A stretch of DNA of 64,000 nt from Fluviicola sp. (GTDB lineage Bacteria > Bacteroidota > Bacteroidia > Flavobacteriales_D > Crocinitomicaceae): positions 186,001 through 250,000 of the forward strand of contig NVXV01000002.1 in the NCBI GenBank assembly GCA_002734085.1, given 5' to 3'. Below the pieces are notes generated by a model, which was not told the DNA's origin, did no database searches, and worked only from the letters and a program-made list of their open reading frames with translations. The translations under genes were made by a program, and so were the position numbers. Numbering within the stretch: position 1 is the stretch's first letter; every line of letters starts with the position of its first letter. Shown here piece by piece: positions 1-8,977 of the stretch.

Positions 1-510
1 TAGCCATTATAACCCCACGCCCATAGTGTGCCATCGTTTTTAATGCCCAAACTGTAACTGTTTCCCGCATCTATTTGATTCCAATTGGTATCCGTGCCGA
101 TTTGTACGGGGGTGTGTTTATCGGTTGTTGTACCATCACCTAATTGACCATCATAATTATATCCCCATGCCCAGAGCGTGCCATCGTTTTTAATGGCTAA
201 ACAATGATGATTATTTACAGATATTTGGTTCCAATTTGTATTAGTACCGATTTGTATGGGGGTGTGTTTATCGGTTGTCGTACCATCACCTAATTGACCA
301 GAGTTATTCCCTCCCCATGCCCAGAGTGTGCCATCGTTTTTAATGCCCAGACTGTGCGCACCTCCTGCAGCTATTTGACTCCAATTGGTAGCTGTGCCGA
401 TTTGTATAGGGGAGTACCTATCGGTTGTTGTGCCGTCGCCTAATTGACCAGAGTTATTCCATCCCCATGCCCAGAGCGTGCTGTCACTTTTGATTCCCAA
501 GCTGTGTGAT
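1..510 (-). repeat. Tandem 150-bp RCC1-coding repeats
   Basis: The sequence ccatcgtttt recurs at 31, 181 and 331, with a diverged copy at 481, so the period is exactly 150 bp. The blocks at 111-150 and 261-300 differ at one base. This is a protein-coding repeat whose copies are recent or are kept alike by gene conversion. Confidence 0.85.
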
Positions 511-821
511 TGTCCTGCAGCTATTTTTACAAAAGCTGTGTTCACTTCGTAGGTTATATTATGATTTCCCGCCCCTGCAGAGGAAGGGTCAAAGGTGGCT
601 GTTCCGTTACCATTATCCATTACTCCTGGACCACTAAAGATTCCGGAGGCGTTGTTGTCTGCTGTTATTGTAATGGCAGAGGAATTCAAGCAAGTTTCTT
701 GTCCATCTAAAATACCACTAAAGTCCGCTTCCTGAGTATATGAAAGGCTTGTCCAAATTACCCCTAAAAATAGTAAAACAAATTTTGATTTATTTTCCAT
801 CATAATAGTTTGATTTTTCAT
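1..821 (-). CDS. Secreted RCC1-repeat protein, C-terminus cut by window edge
   Basis: An open frame enters from the left edge, so the C-terminus is missing. ATG candidates lie at 821, 803 and 800; all lead into a hydrophobic signal peptide (residues about 14-30) ending near SYTQE. After about 60 residues come RCC1 (regulator of chromosome condensation) repeats, each with a GIKNDGTLWAWG core followed by GQLGDGTTTD. The repeats are exactly 50 residues (150 bp) apart and nearly identical at DNA level. RCC1 repeats fold as beta-propellers; in Bacteroidota such exported proteins are often T9SS cargo, but the C-terminus that would show this is outside the window. The gene starts 11 bp after the WG-repeat gene at 833, so they are probably cotranscribed. 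Function unknown. Confidence 0.85.
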   Translation of the reverse strand, partial: MKNQTIMMENKSKFVLLFLGVIWTSLSYTQEADFSGILDGQETCLNSSAITITADNNASGIFSGPGVMDNGNGTATFDPSSAGAGNHNITYEVNTAFVKIAAGQSHSLGIKSDSTLWAWGWNNSGQLGDGTTTDRYSPIQIGTATNWSQIAAGGAHSLGIKNDGTLWAWGGNNSGQLGDGTTTDKHTPIQIGTNTNWNQISVNNHHCLAIKNDGTLWAWGYNYDGQLGDGTTTDKHTPVQIGTDTNWNQIDAGNSYSLGIKNDGTLWAWGYNG

Positions 822-832
822 TTTAATGAGGT

Positions 833-2434
833 TTATTTAATTCGTTTTCCAGTTTTGTCGATGTAAAAAGTTTTCCCATATATATCGTCCTTATTTTCAT
901 ATAGCTTTACCATTGCCTTGCCATTTGAAAAATCATACGCGTAATCAAACTTTAAAGGTATAGCTACTTTTCCTGTTTTATCGATATAACCGTATTTCTC
1001 TCCTAGTGTTACAACTGCAAAACCTTCATTAAATTCATTAACATGGTCATATTTTAATGGTGTTATTTCTTTTCCATTTTCATCAAGAAACTGCCATTTG
1101 TTGTTATGTTTTACGTTTACAAGACCATCTGAAAAATAACCTACTTCATCATACTTTACAGGAATTACTTCATTTCCGATATTGTCAATAAAACCCCACT
1201 TATTATTGAGTTTTACATATACAAGTCTATTCCCTGTCTTAAAACCATTTTCTTGAATATAGTCGTATTTTATGGGTATGATTTCTTTTCCTGTGGAATC
1301 TATAAATCCTATTTTACCATTTAGGTTTACTTTTGCCACTCCTCTGTAGAAGTAACTCATACTATTATATTTCAGTGGTATCTTAACCTTTCCTGAAGTG
1401 TTGATTACGCCATAATGAGGAACATATTGAAACTCTTCAACGCCATCATAAACCCCCAAACTTATACTGTCTCCTCTTACTGCTACAATAGCTGTCCCTT
1501 TTAAAAAGGAGTCTGCTTTTATATATCTAACTGGAATTACAATTTTTCCTTTTTTATTGATATAACCATGTTTATATCCCCTTTCTCCATCTAAAACAGA
1601 AACCAATGCTAGGCCATCCGGAAAATATTCCTGCATGCCATTCTCATTGATAGTGCCTTCAATATTATCATAAATTAGAGGTATAATTTCTTTACCATTT
1701 GCGTCTATGATTCCCTTTTTTGACACAGAACTGTATAATTCTTTATCATAATATGGCACACTTGCCACTTTTGTAAAACCGTCGGTAAAGGGAATGTAAA
1801 TTGAACTGTATTTAACTGGAGTTATTCTACCGGATTTGTCCACCAAACCATATTTTTTGAAATTATAATATTTTGGCACATTAGGTAGATTATCAGGGTT
1901 ATTTAATAAACTATCCTTAACAGAGACCATCCATATGTTCTCATCAAAATGTTTTACACCATCATAGCTGATAGCTGTTATTTCTTTTCCTTTTCTATTG
2001 ATTAGGCCCTGTTTTCCATCCAACTCTACTGGTATTAGATTTCCGAACCAGCCATGGTCAATGGCGGGGATGTAGTCGTACTTTAATGCGGTAATTTCCC
2101 TCCCGTTTTTGTCGATAATTCCCCATTTGCCATTTTTTATTCCACGATAATCATTCGCTGTTAGTTTGCCACCTATGTTTACAGCTGCCAAACCATTATA
2201 AAAACCTCTGATGAAATCATATTTGAAAGGGACAATTATTGTTCCCGTTGAATCAATAGTTCCACATTTTTTATTGTGACAGAAGGTTAAAAGCCCTTCA
2301 GTAGTTTGTATTTCACCGCCTTGAATTAAAGGCACCCATTCTTCTATTTTTTGCTGTAACGTTTCTTCTTGAGCAGTAGCAAGCGTGCTAAAAAGCAAGA
2401 GAAAACTAAATAATGTTGGATATATGTGTTTCAT
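833..2434 (-). CDS. Secreted WG-repeat protein
   Basis: 533 residues from ATG at 2434 (the codon before it, at 2437, is TTG). A signal peptide of about 21 residues ends at TLATAQ. The rest is about eleven WG repeats of the form KxGxID-x-GKEIxPxKYD, spaced 40-60 residues apart, for example KWGFIDNIGNEVIPVKYD. WG (KWG Leptospira-type) repeats are common in exported Bacteroidota proteins and are thought to form beta-propeller or solenoid surfaces for binding; no catalytic domain is visible. There is no evident T9SS sorting domain, since the last residues are still repeat sequence. Sits 13 bp after the next WG gene upstream in the same direction. Ligand and role unknown. Confidence 0.88.
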   Translation of the reverse strand: MKHIYPTLFSFLLLFSTLATAQEETLQQKIEEWVPLIQGGEIQTTEGLLTFCHNKKCGTIDSTGTIIVPFKYDFIRGFYNGLAAVNIGGKLTANDYRGIKNGKWGIIDKNGREITALKYDYIPAIDHGWFGNLIPVELDGKQGLINRKGKEITAISYDGVKHFDENIWMVSVKDSLLNNPDNLPNVPKYYNFKKYGLVDKSGRITPVKYSSIYIPFTDGFTKVASVPYYDKELYSSVSKKGIIDANGKEIIPLIYDNIEGTINENGMQEYFPDGLALVSVLDGERGYKHGYINKKGKIVIPVRYIKADSFLKGTAIVAVRGDSISLGVYDGVEEFQYVPHYGVINTSGKVKIPLKYNSMSYFYRGVAKVNLNGKIGFIDSTGKEIIPIKYDYIQENGFKTGNRLVYVKLNNKWGFIDNIGNEVIPVKYDEVGYFSDGLVNVKHNNKWQFLDENGKEITPLKYDHVNEFNEGFAVVTLGEKYGYIDKTGKVAIPLKFDYAYDFSNGKAMVKLYENKDDIYGKTFYIDKTGKRIK

Positions 2435-2450
2435 CAAATTATAACTTTAT

Positions 2451-3770
2451 TTAATCAAACCAGGTTTTTTGTTCAAAACTAGGATAAGGTAAATCTTCCG
2501 TAGTTTCATACGTAAATACTGATTTTTCTTTTCCGGTAAGCCAATCTATCCAGGCCCACTTTCCATCTTTTTTCACAGCAAGATATACGCTAGTTGTTAT
2601 TCCATAGTCTGTTCTTTTTTCAACATTAATTCTTTTATAATTTTCATAAAGACAAGGAGTACTCTGTTTAGCTTTATCTTCATATGTCCATTTAGAAAGA
2701 TAAATACCCATCTTACCATTATTGTATACTGCTGTAAAGCTACCGTTGAAAGGAAAAAAAAGTAGACTGTCGTATTGCATAGGAATTAGTTCTTTATCAA
2801 ATTGATACATGCCCCATTTTTGAGTTTCCTTACTCCTTGCTTTAAAAACCCCATCACTATTTCCCTTATCCATTACAATGCTGTCGGCTTTCAGTTTTCT
2901 CATGATTTTTAAAGTTTCCTTATCGTACTGTACCTTCCCCGTTTCGTCAATAATTACTAGCTTTCCATTAAGCTCTACCTTTGCTGTACCATCTTTTGAA
3001 AAACCATCTTCAACATAATCATACTTGGGTCGAATCACCACTTCCCCTTTTTTATTAATAAACCCATATTTACCATTTAACCTCACTGTTAATAATTTAA
3101 CTTTTTCATCAGCGTACTGCTCAACATAACTAAATTTGGGAGATTGAATCTCCTTTCCCTCATTATCAATGAGTCCATACTTCCCATTAAGATTTACAAT
3201 TGCTAACCCACCTAGTCTTTGACTAAAACCATTAATATTATCATATTTTATAGGTGTAACCTCTTTGCCAGAATGATTAATCAAACCAAACTTTCCATTC
3301 AATTTCACTATTCCAAAATCACCATATTCCTCGATAAAATCTCCAATAAAATCGTACTTTACTGGTGTTATCTCTTTTCCTTCTTTACTGATTAAGCCGT
3401 ATTTTTCATTAACTTCTACTAATGAAAAACCGCTATATATTTCAAAAAACCCATCAATATTATCGTATTTAATTGGGGTGATTTCTTCACCGTTTTTATT
3501 AATTAAACCAACTTTATCATCTAATGTTACCATTGCATTACCACCATATTCCTTATAAAAACCACTAATGCGGTCATATTTTATGGGTGTAAGTTGAATT
3601 CCGGACTTATCGATCAAACCCCATTTATCACTGAGTTCAACCCTTGAAATTTTATCTTCTGAGATAACAATAACAGTATCGTATTTATTCAATTTGTTAT
3701 CACTTTGGGCGTATGAATTATTGGTTATTATGCCTAAAAATAAAATTAGTTTTATTATTGGTTGTTTCAT
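2451..3770 (-). CDS. Secreted WG-repeat protein (second copy)
   Basis: 439 residues with a signal peptide ending at NNSYAQ (about residue 22). Six clear WG repeats fill residues 40-290, for example KYGLISKEGKEITPVKYD, followed by more diverged units such as KWGMYQF, and a non-repeat tail with a KWAWIDWLTGKEKS segment. It is a paralogue of the neighbouring product at 833-2434 but has fewer repeats, so tandem duplication followed by repeat gain or loss is likely. 24 bp separate it from the upstream barrel-like gene, consistent with one transcript. Function unknown; probably a periplasmic or surface binding protein. Confidence 0.87.
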   Translation of the reverse strand: MKQPIIKLILFLGIITNNSYAQSDNKLNKYDTVIVISEDKISRVELSDKWGLIDKSGIQLTPIKYDRISGFYKEYGGNAMVTLDDKVGLINKNGEEITPIKYDNIDGFFEIYSGFSLVEVNEKYGLISKEGKEITPVKYDFIGDFIEEYGDFGIVKLNGKFGLINHSGKEVTPIKYDNINGFSQRLGGLAIVNLNGKYGLIDNEGKEIQSPKFSYVEQYADEKVKLLTVRLNGKYGFINKKGEVVIRPKYDYVEDGFSKDGTAKVELNGKLVIIDETGKVQYDKETLKIMRKLKADSIVMDKGNSDGVFKARSKETQKWGMYQFDKELIPMQYDSLLFFPFNGSFTAVYNNGKMGIYLSKWTYEDKAKQSTPCLYENYKRINVEKRTDYGITTSVYLAVKKDGKWAWIDWLTGKEKSVFTYETTEDLPYPSFEQKTWFD

Positions 3771-3794
3771 ATGGCTTAAAGTTTATTCAAGGGA

Positions 3795-6167
3795 TTAAAA
3801 CCCAATAGCAAATTTAAATTGCAGTCCTCTCATTTTGGAATCATATAGTTCCCCAGTAAATCCTTTTGTCCAAATATGATATAACCCTATTCGATATAAT
3901 AATTTATTAGATTTGGCTAAATCTAAACCGAAACCTAATTTGAAATTATTGTTCATTTTTTTTGAAAATCCATTCAGTTCATGATTTGTTTCGTATCCTC
4001 TAAGTCTTGTACCAAGATTGACCGAGGGTTGGTATTGAGTCCCTAGCCAAAAACGATTTACACCTCCTTGTGTTAGATAATAAGTTAAACCCAATGGAAA
4101 GTCAATTTCTGAAATAGAAAACGTGTTGATTGATGAAGGGTGTATTGATGAGTTACTTAGGTGGTATGCTTCGCTATTCTTTTCAAAAAACTCTATGTTA
4201 TTAATGTTTTCTAAATCGAGTTCTCCTTTAAACCCTCTTCCCCAAGCAAGACCAATCCCAGCACTTAAAGAAAAGTTGTTTGAAAGTTGAAGTTCTTTTT
4301 CAATTGTAAACAATGAGATAGCGGTATTAAAATAGGAGTCTAAGGAGGCCTTTGTCTTAGTATTTTGAATTTCACCCCAAGAAATAACTGGATTAATCAT
4401 GGAGATGTACCAGTTATTATTTGACTTTACACTACTTAGTTGATCGAAGGTGTAGTCAAGAGAGCCCGAATTATAAGAATCCCAGGTTCTGTAAAAACCA
4501 AATTGAAAATAGGGTAAAGACTCAGTTGTATTTGATCCTTGATTTTCTGAAGCTAGTCGTGCATATTCAGTAAATATTTTATATCTATTATTAACTTGAA
4601 AAGAGAATCGATAAGATGGATATCTCACGCCATTTCTTTTAAATGAATTGAATCCAAAAAGAAAGTCTAAATATCTGGTTTGGTTTTTCCATGAGAAACG
4701 ACTTCCAATATTAAATCGGTTATATTTCCAAATTATTTTATTTTCGTAATTACTACCAGCATCAATCCATGAACTATGCTTAATCATTCTTCTTGAAAAA
4801 TTAACTTCGGAAATAATTTTAAATACTTTAGAGCCAATTGAACTTTGAATGCCAACTCCATAATCAAGTCGATATTCCTCCAACAGGTGTCCACCTAAGA
4901 CATTTGTAGTAACACCAAAATGACCATGTTTGCTTGTTAAAATATCATATCTATAACCAATGCCTAAATCGATAGTTGCTGTCATACCATCATTTTTGTA
5001 CGGTATAAGACTGAATCCGTATCCAGATTCAAAGTGATGACGCATCCCAGCGCCTTTATTGTTTGATTTATAGGGCGAAACATCAGAAATTTGGTCATAT
5101 ATTATTTTCCCAAATAAATAATGTACCACTATTGCCGCAGCTCCCATTTGTGCCGCAGCTTCGGTATTTTGACGTGTTATTTCATTTTCAAGAGCTTGTT
5201 GTTTTTGTTGCTGTTCGTATTCTTGTTTTCGTTTGTTAAATTCCTGTTCTTGCTTATTATTCCGTTGATTTGAACTCGAACTGCCATTTAAGACTTTATC
5301 TTTTGAGTAAGTTGCTTTATTTTTTTCTCTATCGCACAATGGTTTTAATCGCGCAATTTCTTTTTTAATTTCATCAACTTGCGCCTGGTATTGAGCATCT
5401 CTTAAAGATTGTTGAGCTTCTCTTAAATACTCACAGGAAGACTTTTGATAAGGAGTTGTTCCGTTTTGTTCGTTTTTTTCTTTACTTTTCTCCTTCTCTT
5501 TATTCTCTTCTTCTTCTTCTTCTTTCTTTTCTTTTTCAGCTTCATCTCTCGCTATCACTTCTTTTTCTGCTTCTTCCTTCTCCTTTTTGTCTATATAGCT
5601 ATTTAACTTACTTTTCAATTCATAGGCTAAGCCTCTTATAGAATTGATTTCAATTCCTTTCCATTCTAACCTTGTGTTTTTCCAAATTTCTGAGTCACCA
5701 ACTTCAGCATTGACAGACTTAAAATATTCATTAACTTGTTCATTTCCTTTGGTATCAGAAATAGTTGCTAAAAGTGGAAAAGGAAAGTTGAATTTTCTTC
5801 CGTGGTCGTAGTTATATCCATATTCAGAATAGCTTGGTACTACTATTTTAAAAGTGGCATCCATTAAAGTTACAGAATTTGGGGAGTAGGGGAATTGTAT
5901 GAATTCTTTGGCATCATTCCATGAATCGTCATATAGATTACCTTTGTATCTCACACTTTCTATAATTATGTTTTCAAATTTAGCTTTGATAAAAGCTGAA
6001 CCTAGAGATACAAATTGATACTTTATATTTACTTCCCCCCTCACTTCCATACCATCTTCAATAATAAGAAAAGATGTGTTTTCTTTATGAGTTTCTTGCG
6101 CCTTTAAAACAAAGTTAAAAGCTAAAAAAACGAACGTAGTAAGCAGTATTTGTATTGATTTTTTCAT
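3795..6167 (-). CDS. Secreted protein with charged coiled-coil region and C-terminal beta-barrel-like part
   Basis: Start placed at ATG 6167 (790 residues), because it begins a good signal peptide (MKKSIQILLTTF, cleavage near KAQE) and lies 10 bp after the previous gene; the in-frame start at 6209 would overlap that gene and mask the signal. Residues about 190-330 are very rich in K and E and likely form a coiled coil, with Q-rich runs after it. From about 350 on, alternating polar and aromatic strands (GYGFSLIPY, GIGYRYDIL) continue to a terminal phenylalanine (LQFKFAIGF), typical of an outer-membrane beta-barrel. I recognise no named family; the barrel assignment is inferred from pattern only. 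Confidence 0.75.
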   Translation of the reverse strand: MKKSIQILLTTFVFLAFNFVLKAQETHKENTSFLIIEDGMEVRGEVNIKYQFVSLGSAFIKAKFENIIIESVRYKGNLYDDSWNDAKEFIQFPYSPNSVTLMDATFKIVVPSYSEYGYNYDHGRKFNFPFPLLATISDTKGNEQVNEYFKSVNAEVGDSEIWKNTRLEWKGIEINSIRGLAYELKSKLNSYIDKKEKEEAEKEVIARDEAEKEKKEEEEEENKEKEKSKEKNEQNGTTPYQKSSCEYLREAQQSLRDAQYQAQVDEIKKEIARLKPLCDREKNKATYSKDKVLNGSSSSNQRNNKQEQEFNKRKQEYEQQQKQQALENEITRQNTEAAAQMGAAAIVVHYLFGKIIYDQISDVSPYKSNNKGAGMRHHFESGYGFSLIPYKNDGMTATIDLGIGYRYDILTSKHGHFGVTTNVLGGHLLEEYRLDYGVGIQSSIGSKVFKIISEVNFSRRMIKHSSWIDAGSNYENKIIWKYNRFNIGSRFSWKNQTRYLDFLFGFNSFKRNGVRYPSYRFSFQVNNRYKIFTEYARLASENQGSNTTESLPYFQFGFYRTWDSYNSGSLDYTFDQLSSVKSNNNWYISMINPVISWGEIQNTKTKASLDSYFNTAISLFTIEKELQLSNNFSLSAGIGLAWGRGFKGELDLENINNIEFFEKNSEAYHLSNSSIHPSSINTFSISEIDFPLGLTYYLTQGGVNRFWLGTQYQPSVNLGTRLRGYETNHELNGFSKKMNNNFKLGFGLDLAKSNKLLYRIGLYHIWTKGFTGELYDSKMRGLQFKFAIGF

Positions 6168-6177
6168 ATTAATTACT

Positions 6178-6576
6178 TTACCAATACCCTTCTTCACCTT
6201 CAAACGCAATTTTTGTTAACGACCAGTATTTTACGCCACTATTTTTCTGCGCGCAATTAAAACAGCTTGATTTGTTTGTTTCTGAATTCGCACTAATATT
6301 TGTAGATCCGGTTTGCGTTTTTCCATTATTGAACGTCAGTTTATAACTTATTCGAACAGCTTGATTATTACTGTTTTTAAATTTGATATATCCTGAACCT
6401 CCAGAACTGTATTCACAGATTTTAAGATAAAGAAGTCTTTCTTGACCAGAGGTTCCCCAGGGATCCCAAGAGGTACACCGATTCTCTTTTGAACTGATGA
6501 CCTTGTTACTGTTAGTAGTAAAATCTTTAGTGGTGCTTAGCAACGAGATTAAACTTAAGATGATAAGTATTTTCAT
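6178..6576 (-). CDS. Small exported protein, unknown
   Basis: 132 residues with a short hydrophobic N-terminus (MKILIILSLISLLS) that could be a signal peptide. The mature part is rich in N, S and G and has four cysteines (RCTSW, KICEY, SCFNC), which could form two disulfides. A central segment (YIKFKNSNNQAVRISYKLTFNNGK) reads like one beta-sandwich sheet. No family recognised. It starts the block of secreted genes, and a strong terminator at 6627-6650 separates it from the regulator upstream, so it probably has its own promoter (box at 6600-6607). Confidence 0.7.
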   Translation of the reverse strand: MKILIILSLISLLSTTKDFTTNSNKVISSKENRCTSWDPWGTSGQERLLYLKICEYSSGGSGYIKFKNSNNQAVRISYKLTFNNGKTQTGSTNISANSETNKSSCFNCAQKNSGVKYWSLTKIAFEGEEGYW

Positions 6577-6599
6577 AATTTTTGGTATTTAATTCAAAA

Positions 6600-6607
6600 C
6601 AAAGCTA
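6600..6607 (-). promoter_or_regulatory. -7 box TAGCTTTG before the secreted-protein block
   Basis: Matches the Bacteroidota TAnnTTTG box and would start transcription about 18 nt before ATG 6576. No good -33 box was found at the expected spacing, so this is tentative. Confidence 0.4.
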
Positions 6608-6622
6608 CGGATAGAATAGAAG

Positions 6623-6650
6623 CAAAAAAATACTCACAAATGAGTATTTT
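6623..6650 (-). terminator. Intrinsic terminator of the TPR/LuxR regulator
   Basis: Perfect 10-bp stem (6627-6636 with 6641-6650) with a 4-nt loop, followed on the minus strand by a run of seven T. It starts right after the stop codon of the regulator at 6652 and uncouples it from the secreted genes below. Confidence 0.88.
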
Positions 6651-6651
6651 C

Positions 6652-8895
6652 TTAAAGCCAATTTTTTTTCCTACACGTGTTTAGGAGCTCTGTAACACTA
6701 TTGACCTCTACTTTTCTCAGCATTTTTCTACGGTGAGTGTCTACTGTCGATTTACTAATATTTAATTCGTCTGCAATAATTTTACTTGACTTTCCTTGCT
6801 CTAAAAGCTGTAGAATTTCTCTTTCTCTGCGTGTAAATGGATTGTTTTCTTTTTTAGGGAGTTGTACTCCAATCATACAAACATCCTCTTTGTATTTCTC
6901 TAAGGCCTGATTGAGTTCTTTTTTCTGTTGTGCCATGTTTTTATGACGAATAGCAAGTAAAAGGTTTTTAATCTCATTGGAGTCATTCTTTTTCACTTTT
7001 TCTTTATTTAAGTGGTCGGTTTCTCCATCAGAAAACATATAGATACTATCTCCTCCTTTAATATTCACCGTTTGTGATACAAAAGAATCCTTTTGTTTTT
7101 CCCTTTTTTTAGTCAATTCAACTTCTTCTAAGACATTGTTCTTGTGTCTAACAATCCATAATGGATTTTTTGCCCCTGCCCACACAAGTGTTTCCGTACG
7201 TTCATTGAGTACACAGAGTGTAATATTCATGTTTTCCTTTATTTCATTTACAGAGTTTGAAAATGTATTTTTCATCAAATTGAAAGTAGTATTTAAAATA
7301 TCTGCGGGGTCTGTTTTATTTAATTCTTTAACAGTTTTGTTTAATGAACTTACACAGGATACACTTATCATTGCGCCAGAAGCTGAATTTCCTGTGTAAG
7401 CAGCAACGGCAAATAAGATGACATTTTCTTTCGCTTCCATCCAGTAGAAATTTCCGTTGACAATTTTTTTGGACTTATAAATAACAAAAGACGTATCAAA
7501 GTGCTGCTTCACTAATTTTACGGGAGGTAAAATAGAAGCCCGAAGGCGTTTGGCAGTGTCTATAGACGTGAGGATTTCTGTATTTTTTTCTTCTACAAGT
7601 TGTCGCTGTTGTTTTGCTATTCTATGTTCTTTTTTAGCAAGGTCACGTTGTTTTTCGGCTTCTAACTTTTGTATATTCACTTCGTCTTTTTGCTTTTCGA
7701 TAATTACTTTTTGTTGCTGTGCTTTTCGGAATCGATTGTACATGAATCCGGCAAATAACAATGTTAGACCTAAACCTCCTAAAAGTGCATACTGTTGACT
7801 GCGTTTGGCTTTAATTTCTGCGTCTTTTTTGTCTGATTCAGCTTGGGCTAACTTTTGTTCTTTAGCGTAATCCAAAGAGTCTAATGCTACTTGTTTTTCG
7901 TATTTATATTTGTACTCCTGTTGTATAACCGCCCGTTGATTTTCTTCGCTTTTAATGCTGTCTCTGGTTTGGACGAAAAGTTCGTGCATTTTAAGGGCAG
8001 CTTGATAATTACCTAGGTCTTTATGCGTTTTCCATAGGGATTCTGCTGCATTTTGAATTTCGAGATTGATCCCTAAATTTTGTGCTAAATCGAGTCCTTT
8101 TTTGCTGTAAGTCAATGCTTTTGAGTAGCTTTTCTGTTTGCGATATACATTACCAATATTAGTAAAAGACTTAGCTACTCCTAGTTGATTTCCATATTTT
8201 TTATTTGCTTCTAAACTTTGAAAATGGTAGTCAAGAGACACAGTAAACTCGCCTTTTTTGTCATAAATAATTCCAAGATTATTCAAGGGTTCAGCTACAT
8301 TTGTTTCCCCCTTAGTTCTTAAACTATTAAGACAATAATCGATAGCATCTTGGTATTTTCCTTTTCCAATGTATATGACAGCAATGTTATTTAAGGATTT
8401 AGCGATACCTACAGGGTCCTTTATAGCTTTAAAATAATCAAGACTCTTGGTGAAATTTTCAATTGCTTTATCATCTTCTCCTTTGTTCTGGTATAGAACA
8501 CCAATATTCCCAAGTGTACGAGCAGCGCCATTTTTATCGTTTAACTCTTCAAAAATGTTTAAACTTTTGAAATATATTTCAATGGCTTGTGAATAGTTCC
8601 CTTGAATGGCAAAAGAAATTCCTTGGAGTGTAAGTGCATCAGCTATTTGAGTTTTTAAGTTTCGTTTTTTAGCGAATTGATATGCTTGATTTGCAAAATG
8701 AAATGCACTATCTGGCTTTGAAAATAAATATCCTTTACGTGTGTAATTATATATAGCATCTAGTCTAGCTGTGTCAGGCTGATTTTTGTCTTGCCATACC
8801 GTCCATAAGGAGTCGCTAGTTTTTTTGGTGAGTGTGGGTTGGGCAAATGTAAAATTGAAAGAAATTAAAAGAATTAAAATGTAAAATAAACGCAT
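6652..8895 (-). CDS. Membrane TPR regulator with degenerate SpoIIE-type phosphatase domain and LuxR-type HTH
   Basis: 747 residues from ATG 8895; an in-frame start at 8946 would fall inside the likely -7 box. Order: signal peptide (ends near FTFAQ), about six or seven TPRs (residues 40-290), a coil, one membrane helix (about 370-390), a long coiled coil (390-450), a SpoIIE/PP2C-like domain (about 450-637) and a LuxR/GerE helix-turn-helix (about 682-747, FTRREREILQLLEQGKSSK). The phosphatase domain aligns with the Bacteroidota SpoIIE family, but the usual GGDFYW and VDCTGHG metal motifs read NGNFYW and VAAYTGNS, and MDIALC reads MNITLC; only FSDG remains. It is therefore probably catalytically dead. 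Likely an envelope-sensing transcription factor held in the inner membrane. Confidence 0.88.
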   Translation of the reverse strand: MRLFYILILLISFNFTFAQPTLTKKTSDSLWTVWQDKNQPDTARLDAIYNYTRKGYLFSKPDSAFHFANQAYQFAKKRNLKTQIADALTLQGISFAIQGNYSQAIEIYFKSLNIFEELNDKNGAARTLGNIGVLYQNKGEDDKAIENFTKSLDYFKAIKDPVGIAKSLNNIAVIYIGKGKYQDAIDYCLNSLRTKGETNVAEPLNNLGIIYDKKGEFTVSLDYHFQSLEANKKYGNQLGVAKSFTNIGNVYRKQKSYSKALTYSKKGLDLAQNLGINLEIQNAAESLWKTHKDLGNYQAALKMHELFVQTRDSIKSEENQRAVIQQEYKYKYEKQVALDSLDYAKEQKLAQAESDKKDAEIKAKRSQQYALLGGLGLTLLFAGFMYNRFRKAQQQKVIIEKQKDEVNIQKLEAEKQRDLAKKEHRIAKQQRQLVEEKNTEILTSIDTAKRLRASILPPVKLVKQHFDTSFVIYKSKKIVNGNFYWMEAKENVILFAVAAYTGNSASGAMISVSCVSSLNKTVKELNKTDPADILNTTFNLMKNTFSNSVNEIKENMNITLCVLNERTETLVWAGAKNPLWIVRHKNNVLEEVELTKKREKQKDSFVSQTVNIKGGDSIYMFSDGETDHLNKEKVKKNDSNEIKNLLLAIRHKNMAQQKKELNQALEKYKEDVCMIGVQLPKKENNPFTRREREILQLLEQGKSSKIIADELNISKSTVDTHRRKMLRKVEVNSVTELLNTCRKKNWL

Positions 8896-8943
8896 GCTGA
8901 ATTTAAGGTTAAAATAGCCTGTTTTGCAATAATATGGACTGCT

Positions 8944-8951
8944 CAAAGTTA
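8944..8951 (-). promoter_or_regulatory. -7 box TAACTTTG for the TPR/LuxR regulator
   Basis: Matches TAnnTTTG and lies about 48 nt upstream of ATG 8895; no clear -33 box. It argues for the downstream start codon. Confidence 0.4.
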
Positions 8952-8956
8952 TTTTT

Positions 8957-8977
8957 GATTAATATATTGTATTAAAT
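8957..8977 (+). repeat. 21-bp direct repeat, left copy
   Basis: This 21-mer matches 10048-10068 at 20 of 21 positions (core atatattgtattaaat) in the same orientation. The two copies bracket the orphan membrane gene at 9277-10044. AT-rich, so chance or shared promoter function is possible. Confidence 0.5.

Noticed and set aside
5456-5641. 61-codon frame rich in S, L and F on the plus strand
   Set aside because: It is antisense to the K/E-rich coil of the 3795-6167 gene; low-complexity codons give this by chance.
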